Below, one piece after another: positions 1 to 5,133 of a stretch of 7,255 nt of DNA. The position numbers were made by a program, and so were the translations under genes. The stretch lies in NCBI GenBank assembly GCA_964452045.1, contig CAYVKM010000128.1, positions 1 through 7,255 on the forward strand, given 5' to 3'. The notes under the pieces are model-generated. The model saw nothing but the letters and a program-made list of their open reading frames with translations. It searched no databases and was not told where the DNA came from. The stretch is from CAYVKM01 sp964452045. GTDB lineage: Bacteria > Calditrichota > Calditrichia > RBG-13-44-9. Within the stretch, counting starts at the first letter, position 1. Each line of letters opens with the position of its first letter.

Positions 1-471
1 AATATCGGCTATTTCGATGTAAGTCAGTTGATCAAATCTGTTCATTAAAAAAATGGTCTGGCATTTTTTCGGGAGCTCATTTATGGCTTGCCGGATCGAT
101 GCGGCAAGCTCTTTTTCTCTCCACCCATTTTCCGGTGTCTTTACCGGAGTGGCAATCAATTGCATATCCGCCACAGTGTCTTTCTCCATTTTTGCATGCC
201 GCAAATGGTTTAAAGCCTGATTCCTGACCGCAGTAAAGAGGTAGGTTTTAATGTTTAATAGGGGATTTAATGTAATGCGGTTCGTCCAGATTTTGAGAAA
301 AACATCCTGAACAATATTTTCTGCAATCTGGATATCCCGGACAAAACGGCGGGCAAAATTGATCAATGGTTGGCAATACGCTTTAAAAAGATGTTCAAAA
401 GCCTCGGCATCACCATCCCGGATTTTCTCAACCCATTCCGATTCATTTTGATCATATTTTCGAATTTTCAC
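1..471 (-). CDS. ECF (sigma-70 family) RNA polymerase sigma factor, C-terminus cut by window edge
   Basis: This is the first 157 codons of an extracytoplasmic-function sigma factor, which directs RNA polymerase to a small regulon. Residues about 20-90 look like region 2: DAEAFEHLFKAY, then AENIVQDVFLKIW, then KTYLFTAVRNQALNHLR. Residues about 120-157 start region 4: AINELPKKCQTIF, then LTYIEIADI, where the helix-turn-helix begins and the window stops. The start is GTG at 471-469. An in-frame TAG lies four codons upstream (483-481), the next in-frame ATG is far inside region 2, and an AGGA sits 7 nt before the GTG, so GTG is the only sensible start. Sigma factors of this type in Bacteroidota and relatives are often followed by a FecR-like anti-sigma gene, which would lie outside the window. 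The family call is firm; regulon and partner are unknown. Confidence 0.93.
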   Translation of the reverse strand, partial: MKIRKYDQNESEWVEKIRDGDAEAFEHLFKAYCQPLINFARRFVRDIQIAENIVQDVFLKIWTNRITLNPLLNIKTYLFTAVRNQALNHLRHAKMEKDTVADMQLIATPVKTPENGWREKELAASIRQAINELPKKCQTIFLMNRFDQLTYIEIADI

Positions 472-670
472 TTGGTGGTCCTACTTTCCCCATTCCGTTC
501 AAATTCGTAACTTTTGTTTGCCTTCGAAAATGAATGTTTACGGGTTCAAGAGCAGACAAGTTTCCGATTGACAAAGCAAGCGCATTCGAGTGTATCCAAT
601 TTGACTGAATAAATTTAATGACTTTAAATAAAAGATCAAATTTTTATATCCGGAAAGTTATTAACTACGT
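472..670. other. Intergenic, no gene seen; probable sigma-factor promoter region
   Basis: I see no open frame with coding character, no RNA gene and no convincing hairpin here. The stretch must contain the promoter of the minus-strand sigma factor, but I could not place -35/-10 or Bacteroidota-type boxes with confidence. Confidence 0.5.
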
Positions 671-735
671 TTCTAAATATTTTTATCAAGAGTTTATTCG
701 CAGAAGGAGGTTGTAACAATTTGTTGCTAAGCTAA
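671..735 (+). repeat. Left extension of the ALDH7 tail shared only by copies A and B
   Basis: About 65 bp before the recognisable ALDH tail at 671-735 aligns almost without gaps to 3828-3893 (for example AAATATTTTT, TCAAGAGTTTATTCG, AGAAGG, then GGTT and AACAA). Copy C lacks it and has authentic ALDH codons at the equivalent place. A and B therefore share a common rearranged ancestor that C does not. Confidence 0.75.
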
Positions 736-736
736 C

Positions 737-859
737 ATTGTTGGTGGCCGGGAATCTGGTTTCGATGCCCGGAACATTTACCTGCGCCGGCAGACCAATA
801 ACATTAACTGGGATGCTGAACTGCCCCAGGTCCATGGTATAAAGTCTGGGAATGTTTAG
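737..859 (+). pseudogene. ALDH7/antiquitin-type aldehyde dehydrogenase, 3' end remnant (copy A)
   Basis: Read from 737, the frame gives NIVGGRESGFDARN then IYLRRQTNNINW, DAELPQVHGIKSGNV and a TAG at 857-859. This matches the conserved C-terminus of the ALDH7 (antiquitin, alpha-aminoadipic semialdehyde dehydrogenase) family, whose members end in TGGGRESGSDAWK, then YMRR, TINY, LPLAQGIKF. Only about 40 of the roughly 500 codons of a full gene remain. Just upstream the frame is broken by a TAA at the place where intact genes encode GGEK, and no earlier ALDH sequence is recognisable, so this is a relic and not a gene. Its GC content is higher than that of neighbouring DNA. The family identification is from memory of the motif; the shared frame and stop in three copies support it strongly. 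Confidence 0.8.
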
Positions 860-919
860 GATTTTGAATTTTTACTAGAATGAAGCTGAGTTAAACAGCC
901 TGGCTTTGTCGTTTTAACG
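857..919 (+). repeat. 3' flank of ALDH7 tail shared by copies A and C
   Basis: The 63 nt from the TAG stop onward (857-919) align without a gap to 5074-5136; by eye 51 of 63 positions are identical. Homology stops within a base or so of TTTTAAC (912-918), whose minus-strand reading GTTAAAA resembles an integron R' core. Copy B lacks this flank. Confidence 0.8.
883..915 (+). terminator. Putative intrinsic terminator after ALDH7 tail A
   Basis: AAGCTGAG (883-890) can pair with CCTGGCTT (899-906) across an 8-nt loop, with G-T wobbles and one mismatch, followed by a T-rich stretch. Copy C has the same hairpin at 5100-5123 with changes that mostly keep the pairing. It probably terminated the ancestral dehydrogenase gene. 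Confidence 0.45.
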
Positions 920-988
920 ACTATGTATTTAAGCCGCAGCCCAAAACAAGAAATTTGGTTACTTATTTCTGCCAAAGATTAAGTAAAG

Positions 989-1045
989 TGTGCTTAATGC
1001 TGTCCGCCGAAATTCTATGTAGGCGGATTTTTATTCATAAGCACA
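989..1045. repeat. Nested perfect inverted repeat, terminator-like on the plus strand
   Basis: The outer arms TGTGCTTA (989-996) and TAAGCACA (1038-1045) are perfectly complementary. The inner arms TCCGCC (1003-1008) and GGCGGA (1022-1027) are also perfect, with a 13-nt loop, and the inner stem is followed by TTTTTATT. It could be a plus-strand intrinsic terminator or part of the surrounding attC-like structure. The two-box layout resembles attC, but the AAC/GTT core triplets are missing. Confidence 0.6.
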
Positions 1046-1119
1046 GTTTGCAAGAAATTAATTTAAAAAGACTCAGTTGAACAAGATACTTTAATAGGAT
1101 CATCTACTTTAAAAATATC

Positions 1120-1137
1120 AAAAAACCCGAGTGCGGG
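1120..1137 (-). terminator. Short terminator-like hairpin downstream of the 1257-1727 gene
   Basis: On the minus strand CCCG-CACT-CGGG (1137-1126) is followed directly by six T residues (1125-1120). The stem is only 4 bp, so efficiency is doubtful, but it lies about 120 nt after the stop codon of the secreted-protein gene on the right strand. Confidence 0.45.
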
Positions 1138-1256
1138 ATCGCTGCCGGCTTAAAATGCTTTGCTATATCCTTTTTTATCATTCTTGTTTAATAACCTTTT
1201 ATTTAACCATGGAATATTGGTAAGAATATTAATTTATATTAGGTTGAAAAAAGCAC

Positions 1257-1727
1257 TTATTTTTCATTTAACCATCCATTATATGAGAGCTTACCATCAT
1301 TAAAATTGCCCTTTACATTTAACTCTCCATCAATCCCTTGTCGGAACACAATAGTCCCTTCAACATCGCCTCCAGCTTTTACATTGGCAGTATAACTAAA
1401 TTTTCCTGTTCTAGATATCCCATCAATTATTCCAATGAATGAGCCGTAAGCAATCCATTCTTCATCATATGTCCCTGGTGGTTTGCCGCATGGTCCATTA
1501 ACTAAAATACGATAATCTATTTCAAGCATTCCAAATAAAGTACCGTTAATCTTATATGGCTGCTTCATTTCTACAATACAGCCTGTACCAATATCTTTCT
1601 TTTCGGGACCTTCAATAGGTGAACCTGATGGCATAAATGTACCGTTGGCTTTAATTTTAATTGCATTATTGCCATATGCAATAATTAAAGGAATTAAAAA
1701 AACGGTTAAGAACAAATATTTATACAT
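1257..1727 (-). CDS. Secreted protein of unknown function, possible DUF3224/allene-oxide-cyclase-like barrel
   Basis: A 156-residue protein beginning with a hydrophobic signal segment (residues 2-18, YKYLFLTVFLIPLIIAY), so export is likely; there is no lipobox cysteine. The mature part is rich in Gly and alternating beta pattern: NGTLFGMLEIDYRI, then a GSFIGIIDGISRTGKFSYTA stretch, and GGDVEGTIVF with GIDGELNVKGNF near the end. That pattern of a G-x-F strand, a Gly turn and a late G-x-G-E-L motif recalls the DUF3224/AOC-like barrel proteins, but the similarity is weak and I would not assign a function. C50 and C80 could form a disulfide. The start is supported by AAGGAG 8 nt before the ATG. 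It lies on the minus strand between two attC-like structures, which fits a cassette-borne gene of unknown role. Confidence 0.8.
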   Translation of the reverse strand: MYKYLFLTVFLIPLIIAYGNNAIKIKANGTFMPSGSPIEGPEKKDIGTGCIVEMKQPYKINGTLFGMLEIDYRILVNGPCGKPPGTYDEEWIAYGSFIGIIDGISRTGKFSYTANVKAGGDVEGTIVFRQGIDGELNVKGNFNDGKLSYNGWLNEK

Positions 1728-1875
1728 ATCGAAGACTCCTTTCGACTGATTTGATACACATCAATTGTTATATAACTCTTCATAAAGTCTTTTTTATATT
1801 TTCAACAAAGATATAACTTTTATTTTTGTCTTAAAATTTTACAGCTTTTTTGTATCAACATTTTCAGCACAAATT
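1728..1875. other. AT-rich upstream region of the 1257-1727 gene
   Basis: No gene is visible. It holds the AAGGAG ribosome site of the 1257-1727 gene and a perfect 10-bp palindrome GTTATATAAC at 1767-1776, which may be part of a promoter or operator. TTAAAATTTTACA (about 1831-1843) recurs in similar form at about 1970-1982 and 4128-4141. Confidence 0.4.
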
Positions 1876-1950
1876 TTATCTGGCGATTTTCATCTTAAAG
1901 GTAGAACGACCTGTTTCAGCCGTGGCCTCAATGTAACCTTCAAGATTTGA
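1876..1950 (-). pseudogene. Possible 3' fragment of an unidentified gene
   Basis: A 25-codon frame from 1950 to a TAA at 1878-1876 has natural-looking composition (LEGYIEATAETGRSTFKMK). It is bounded on the 5' side by an in-frame TAA (1953-1951) inside the putative R' core GTTAATC. No start codon or ribosome site is present. It could be the tail of a gene cut off by cassette insertion, or chance. I do not recognise the family. Confidence 0.25.
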
Positions 1951-2030
1951 TTAACTGCGTTTTGAGCACTTAAAATTTTACAACCACCGCGCCTCGTGCG
2001 GTCGGATATAAATGCTTTGTCATACTATAT
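1951..2030 (-). repeat. Putative attC-like site after the SnoaL-like gene
   Basis: On the minus strand TTTATATCCGACCGC (2012-1998) pairs with the complement of TTTACAACCACCGC (1977-1990), leaving one unpaired base and two mismatches around a 7-nt loop. The outer left part reads TATGACAAAGC, and the outer right part ends in GTTAATC (1954-1948), near the R' consensus GTTRRRY. It begins about 14 nt after the SnoaL gene's stop codon, as attC sites do. The R boxes pair poorly, so it may be decayed. An additional 8-bp inverted repeat CGGATATA/TATATCCG spans about 2003-2033. Confidence 0.45.
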
Positions 2031-2043
2031 CCGAATGAGCTCT

Positions 2044-2568
2044 TCATTCATTTCCCGGCCGGACGAGTTGTTGCTGCATACTGAATATATCCGGCAAGAG
2101 CCATTGTTCGGCAATTCTGCCATCTTCAATTCGCAAGATTGACATCTCGTTGATCCGAATCCTTCTCCCCGTAGGAGGGTTGCCGAGCCAGCTACCCTCG
2201 TTGGTTCCGGTAGATACAAAGTGAATTACCACAAAATCTTCTTCTGCAACAATGTGCTTGATATCTTCTTGCCAATCTGGAAAAGCTTCACGGTGCTTTC
2301 TTTCGTGTTCTCGCAAACTGTCGATTCCTCTCACTTCGGAACCATCAGGGAGGAAATGGAGAACGAAGTCAGGCGAATAAAACTCGTCCATTCTATCGAG
2401 GTTACCTTTGTTCCAAAATTCGTCGTTCATGTTGAGAACAAGGCGTTTATTCTGCTCCAAAACGCTCTCACGGGTAGATGTGTTGCAACCTGTGATTACA
2501 AGCGAGGCTGCAAAGAAAAATGTGAGGAATATCATCACGAAGCTGTATGAAGTTACTTTTCCTATCAT
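2044..2568 (-). CDS. SnoaL-like (NTF2-fold, ester-cyclase type) lipoprotein
   Basis: A 174-residue lipoprotein with a small SnoaL-like domain. Residues 1-28 form a lipoprotein signal with lipobox VITGC (Cys28), so the protein should be membrane-anchored on the periplasmic side. The rest matches the SnoaL-like polyketide-cyclase/ester-cyclase pattern: DEFWNKGNLDRMDEFYSPDFV, G-x-D-S-LREH, FPDW (96-99), a VVIHF strand then GTNEG, PPTGRR (131-136), and DGRIAEQWLLPD (149-160). Family members bind or isomerise small hydrophobic substrates, but many are of unknown function, and the substrate cannot be read from the sequence. Most relatives are cytoplasmic, so the lipobox is mildly unusual. The start is supported by GAGGAG 6 nt before the ATG. 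It lies between two attC-like sites, with the ATG 37 nt from the edge of the upstream inverted repeat, so it looks like an integron cassette. Confidence 0.88.
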   Translation of the reverse strand: MIGKVTSYSFVMIFLTFFFAASLVITGCNTSTRESVLEQNKRLVLNMNDEFWNKGNLDRMDEFYSPDFVLHFLPDGSEVRGIDSLREHERKHREAFPDWQEDIKHIVAEEDFVVIHFVSTGTNEGSWLGNPPTGRRIRINEMSILRIEDGRIAEQWLLPDIFSMQQQLVRPGNE

Positions 2569-2604
2569 TGTTTTCTCCTCAAGTATCTATCTCGCATCTA
2601 ATGT

Positions 2605-2738
2605 CTATAGCAGCAATTTACACCTACTGCAAGGTCGTGGTGTACATAACTTTCCCGATTTAGACTAACTAAATACGGATATCCAACATCTCTGATTGAA
2701 ACATAGCCCTTGCAGTCAGGTGGAAAATTTTGTTATAG
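2605..2738 (-). repeat. Putative VCR-length attC site between the patatin and SnoaL genes
   Basis: A long imperfect inverted repeat. The arm CTATAGCAGCAATTTACACC and on to 2634 pairs with 2708-2738; by eye 25 of 30 positions match and one base is extra. Read on the minus strand it begins CTATAACA, 13 nt after the patatin stop codon, and closes with TGCTATAG, so the expected GTT triplet is GCT here. The 73-nt loop contains its own perfect hairpin, ATTTAG/CTAAAT (2658-2663 and 2669-2674), and the palindrome GGATATCC. Length, the single unpaired base, the position directly after a stop codon and the closeness of the next gene's start fit long integron attC sites of the Vibrio repeat type. A plain regulatory or terminator structure is less likely, as there is no T-tract. 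Confidence 0.65.
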
Positions 2739-2751
2739 GCATTTTTAATTT

Positions 2752-3519
2752 CTACGTAATTTTATTAAATACTTTCTTAGCTTCTAAATACCCTTTTTCT
2801 ATTAAATCCGCCGTCTGATTCGTATCCACCATATTAAATGAAGATAAATCGGGTTTAATCAAAACATCTGCTTCTTCTGTTTGCAGTTTTGTTGCAGTCA
2901 TTATGGTAAAATCAAGAATGTTTAATAAAACTTCAACAATACCTTCAGGTTTTTTATGAGAATACTCAGCATTCAAATCCACAGCAATAATAAAATCAGC
3001 TCCCATTTCTTTTAATGGAGTGATTGGAACATTTTCAACAATACCTCCATCAACCAATAATTTATTTCCAATTTCAAGCGGTATAAAAATACCTGGAATA
3101 CAGGTGCTTGCCATGACCGCATCGGCAACCTTTCCTTCTTTTAAGATAATTTTTTCTCCATTAGAAATATCCGTGGAAATCATTGCAATCGGAATATCGG
3201 CTTGGGCAAAATTCACATCTCCAATATGTTCAGTTATGAGTTTACCTAATTTTTCATTTGATAGTAGACCCATTTTTGAAAGCGATATTGCTGAAATATC
3301 CAGCCAATTCAGATCTAAAGTAATTTCTTTGATCTCTGTCCAATGTTTATTAAAAGCAAAAAAGGCTGAAACAAATGCTCCTATACTTGTACCAGCCACA
3401 CAATTGATAGAAATATCAAATTCTTCCAACGCTCTCAAAACACCAACATGAGCAGCGCCAAGCACAGCACCGCCACCTAACGCTAATCCTATTTTTCTGT
3501 TTTTTTTCAATTTTTTCAT
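2752..3519 (-). CDS. Patatin-like phospholipase (RssA/YchK-type) family protein
   Basis: A 255-residue patatin-domain protein, probably a cytoplasmic or membrane-associated serine lipid acyl hydrolase. The Gly-rich oxyanion-hole motif is LALGGGAVLGAAHVGVL (residues 12-28). The nucleophile elbow is GTSIGA with Ser45, and the second member of the Ser-Asp dyad is in DGG (Asp157), followed by the typical ENVP-x-x-PLKEMGADFIIAVDLN run. Length fits the short bacterial family with no extra domains and no signal peptide. The ATG at 3519 gives a natural start eight residues before the first conserved strand. The ribosome site is weak (AGGA about 13 nt away). It is followed 13 nt after its stop by an attC-like inverted repeat, so it may be a cassette, but I see no convincing attC upstream. 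Substrate is unknown. Confidence 0.93.
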   Translation of the reverse strand: MKKLKKNRKIGLALGGGAVLGAAHVGVLRALEEFDISINCVAGTSIGAFVSAFFAFNKHWTEIKEITLDLNWLDISAISLSKMGLLSNEKLGKLITEHIGDVNFAQADIPIAMISTDISNGEKIILKEGKVADAVMASTCIPGIFIPLEIGNKLLVDGGIVENVPITPLKEMGADFIIAVDLNAEYSHKKPEGIVEVLLNILDFTIMTATKLQTEEADVLIKPDLSSFNMVDTNQTADLIEKGYLEAKKVFNKIT

Positions 3520-3536
3520 AGTTTATTTTGTATCCT

Positions 3537-3549
3537 GTTGTATTACAAC
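3537..3549. promoter_or_regulatory. Palindrome upstream of the patatin gene
   Basis: GTTGTA-T-TACAAC is a perfect inverted repeat with a 1-nt centre, lying 18-30 nt upstream of the patatin ATG. It would fall in the 5' leader or promoter and could be an operator. This is inferred from symmetry only. Confidence 0.35.
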
Positions 3550-3827
3550 TAGCTGTTTCATTTGTTGTTTGATTATTTCATTTAAAAATTATTGTAACCT
3601 AAGAAGTCAAATTTTAATAAATATAACATATTCATTAGATACCCAAAAGGTTGCCTAAAAAATAACAATATTTGGGCATTTGAATCACAAATCACCCCAG
3701 CGTTTAGTAGGATATATTCCAATATAATGGTTATTTATTTTTAAGGGTAATATCTGCAAAGAGGAAAATTTTAAACGGCATTGCATAAAACTCCCCCCGG
3801 TTATCACCGGTTTGTAAAAGAAATTAC
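3550..3827. other. AT-rich intergenic region without genes
   Basis: No supportable gene is visible. An inverted repeat CCCAAA/TTTGGG (3642-3647 and 3671-3676, with inner TTG/CAA) may be a decayed cassette site or terminator. A 5-bp hairpin CCGGT/ACCGG with a TATC loop lies at 3797-3810. The patatin promoter should lie in the left part, but I could not define its boxes. Confidence 0.45.
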
Positions 3828-4015
3828 ATTTTCAAAATATTTTTGTCAAGAGTTTATTCGGAGAAGGCGGTTAAAACAACTTGCCGGGAAACTAACACCG
3901 GCGGCGGCCGGGCGGTTACAATGCCTGGAAGGTTTACCTGCGCAGCCAGACCAATCCCATTAACCGAGGGGATGAATTACCCCTGGCCCGGGGAATTAAG
4001 TTTGGGAATATATAA
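3828..4015 (+). pseudogene. ALDH7/antiquitin-type aldehyde dehydrogenase, 3' end remnant (copy B)
   Basis: The frame around 3882-3911 encodes CRETNTGGGR, matching GGEKDTGGGR of copy C. A 4-bp deletion relative to copies A and C then shifts the frame, and from 3920 the sequence reads NAWKVYLRSQTNPIN, then GDELPLARGIKFGNI and a TAA at 4013-4015. This is the ALDH7 C-terminal block (DAWK, YMRR, LPLAQGIKF) broken by a frameshift, so it is a pseudogene fragment. The upstream part (3828-3881) is the left extension shared with copy A and is not recognisable ALDH sequence. Unlike A and C, it has no homologous 3' flank: similarity ends at the stop codon. Confidence 0.8.
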
Positions 4016-4142
4016 TAAAGTTTCAGTTTCTATAGGTTTTTAGAATACCGAAAGCTGAGGTTTAAATTGAATTCCTGTTAAGCCTATATTTTTTATTTGC
4101 ACATGAATCTTTTAATTATTACATTTGTTTAAATTTTACAAC
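4016..4142. other. Spacer between ALDH7 tail B and the NYN leader hairpins
   Basis: AT-rich, no gene seen. TATAGG and CCTATA form a distant inverted repeat (about 4030-4088), with GTTAAGC, a perfect GTTRRRY match, just before the second arm. This could be a trace of another attC-like site, but the pairing is too short to claim. Confidence 0.3.
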
Positions 4143-4196
4143 CCCTTCGGTTTCGACCAAGGGCGCAGGGTCACTTCGGTGACCCTTGCTTTTTTT
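4143..4196 (+). terminator. Two UUCG hairpins and a T-tract immediately before the NYN gene
   Basis: Hairpin 1 (4143-4163) pairs CCCTT and GGT with ACC and AAGGG around a TTCG loop with one bulged C. Hairpin 2 (4165-4189) pairs GCA and GGGTCAC with GTGACCC and TGC around a TTCG loop with one bulged T, and is followed by seven T residues (4190-4196). Hairpin 2 plus the T-tract is a textbook intrinsic terminator. It ends only 6 nt before the NYN start codon, leaving no room for a ribosome site after it. It may end an upstream transcript, act as an attenuator, or mean that the NYN mRNA is essentially leaderless. Confidence 0.8.
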
Positions 4197-4202
4197 GATA
4201 AA

Positions 4203-4826
4203 ATGAAAACAATTATCTATATAGACGGTTTCAACTTTTATTATCGAGCCGTAAAAAATACACCCTTTAAATGGCTTGATTTTAAATCACTCTTTCAAAA
4301 GCTCCTCAGCAGACAAAATAAGATAATCTCTATCAAGTATTTTACAGCTTTAGTTTCCGGAAAGTATGATCATTATAAACCTATCAGACAAGAAACGTAT
4401 CTCAGAGCTTTAAAGGCATATATTCCTGAAATTGAAATATTTTATGGACATTTTCTGACTCATGAAATATCCGCGCCTCTGGTTAAACCGATAAAGAAGC
4501 AAAAATACGTTAAAATCATAAAAACCGAGGAAAAAGGTTCGGATGTTAACCTGGCAGTCCAGTTATTGAATGATGCGTGGCTTAATTATTTTAATTGTGC
4601 AGTAATTGTATCAAATGACAGTGATTTAGCGGAAGCATTACATTTGGTTAAAAAATACCACCCTGGAAAGATAATTGGGCTAATGATGCCTGGAAAGGGG
4701 CACCCTTCGAAGGAATTAATGAAGTATTCCGATTTTGTTAAAAGGATAAGGTCAGGGGTATTAAGGTCATCATTATTACCAGATCCAATACCTGGGACAA
4801 ATTTATTCAAACCTAAATCCTGGTAA
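4203..4826 (+). CDS. NYN-domain (LabA/PIN-like) putative ribonuclease
   Basis: A 207-residue NYN-domain protein. These are PIN-like nucleases that cut RNA using a cluster of Asp residues binding a metal ion. The conserved acidic positions are visible: YIDGFNFYY (Asp8, Asn11), KGSDVNLAVQLLNDA (Asp114) and IVSNDSDLAEAL (Asp139, Asp141), followed by the typical GKIIGLMMPGKG strand-turn. The domain fills most of the protein; the last 25 residues are a Pro/Lys-rich tail. I take the ATG at 4203, because the conserved strand begins immediately after it. The longer frame from a TTG at 4125 would translate through the hairpins and adds nothing family-like. There is no Shine-Dalgarno sequence. It is the only clear plus-strand gene, lying between ALDH7 remnants B and C and unrelated in orientation to the cassettes. 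Its target RNA is unknown. Confidence 0.9.
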   Translation: MKTIIYIDGFNFYYRAVKNTPFKWLDFKSLFQKLLSRQNKIISIKYFTALVSGKYDHYKPIRQETYLRALKAYIPEIEIFYGHFLTHEISAPLVKPIKKQKYVKIIKTEEKGSDVNLAVQLLNDAWLNYFNCAVIVSNDSDLAEALHLVKKYHPGKIIGLMMPGKGHPSKELMKYSDFVKRIRSGVLRSSLLPDPIPGTNLFKPKSW

Positions 4827-4914
4827 TTTCCAATCAAGCCTTATTGTGCATTACGACTTACATACTGCTACAATTCTAAATTAGAAGACTATTTAATAAA
4901 TTTTTGCTTACCGT
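4827..4914. other. Spacer between the NYN gene and ALDH7 tail C
   Basis: AT-rich, no gene and no T-tract terminator for the NYN gene is evident. It ends at the point (about 4915) where ALDH7 similarity begins abruptly and GC content jumps. Confidence 0.4.
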
Positions 4915-5076
4915 GAGGCGGAGATCGGGGGGGCCTTTGGCGGGGAGAAGGACACCGGCGGTGGCCGGGAATCCGGTTCCGATTTCTGGAAGGCATACCT
5001 GCGCCGGCAGACCAATACCATTAATTGGACCGATGAATTACCCCTAGCCCAGGGCATAAAGTTTGGGAATGTTTAG
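4915..5076 (+). pseudogene. ALDH7/antiquitin-type aldehyde dehydrogenase, 3' end remnant (copy C, best preserved)
   Basis: An unbroken frame ends at TAG 5074-5076 and encodes EAEIGGAFGGEKDTGGGRE, then SGSDFWKAYLRRQTNTINW, then TDELPLAQGIKFGNV. This is a clear ALDH7 (antiquitin) C-terminus: AEIGGAFGGEK, TGGGRESGSD-x-WK, YLRRQT-TIN and LPLAQGIKF. About 53 codons remain of roughly 500, with no start codon, no NAD-binding or active-site region, and a stop in frame at 4897-4899, so it cannot make an enzyme. The frame has stayed open and the GC-rich codons contrast with the AT-rich surroundings. That suggests a recent fragment, or selection on the DNA itself. Its 3' flank continues into a terminator-like hairpin and then an attC-like site. 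Confidence 0.85.
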
Positions 5077-5099
5077 AATTTTGATTTTTTGCTAAAATG

Positions 5100-5133
5100 A
5101 AGCCGGGTGAAGCAGCCTGGTTTTATTATTTTA
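5100..5133 (+). terminator. Putative intrinsic terminator after ALDH7 tail C
   Basis: AAGCCGGG (5100-5107) pairs with CCTGGTTT (5116-5123), including two G-T wobbles, around an 8-nt loop, then TATTATTTT. It is the counterpart of the hairpin at 883-906. Confidence 0.5.

Larger units (their letters stand above)
912..1170 (-). repeat. Putative attC-like site after the 1257-1727 gene (degenerate, long)
   Basis: On the minus strand, ATTTTAAGCCGGCAGC (1156-1141) pairs with the complement of ATTTAAGCCGCAGC (927-940), with two single-base bulges. The inner end is followed by GTTAAAA (918-912), matching the integron R' consensus GTTRRRY except for the last base. The left side begins GGATATAGCAAAGC (1170-1157), resembling the start of the site after the SnoaL-like gene. 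A second possible left arm, like the one in the 5131-5188 site, lies at 1071-1085 (ACTCAGTTGAACAAG). At about 259 bp it is longer than usual attC sites, so it may be a fusion of two sites or a decayed one. Confidence 0.45.

Noticed and set aside
2221..2668. Two plus-strand open frames across the SnoaL-like gene and its upstream region
   Set aside because: They overlap a well-supported minus-strand lipoprotein gene with a good ribosome site, and cross the attC-like arm; no domain pattern.
3020..3451. 143-codon plus-strand open frame
   Set aside because: It is antisense to the patatin gene, whose catalytic motifs are all present on the other strand; the frame's composition is Ser/Ile-rich shadow sequence.
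3781..4043. Two short plus-strand frames (60 and 66 codons) at copy B
   Set aside because: They are pieces of the frameshifted ALDH7 remnant (one contains CRETNTGGGR) and not independent genes.
4125..4202. Upstream TTG start extending the NYN protein by 26 residues
   Set aside because: The extension would be translated from the terminator hairpins, and the conserved NYN strand starts right after the ATG at 4203.
4586..4837. 83-codon minus-strand frame
   Set aside because: Antisense to the NYN gene; no start signal or recognisable motif.
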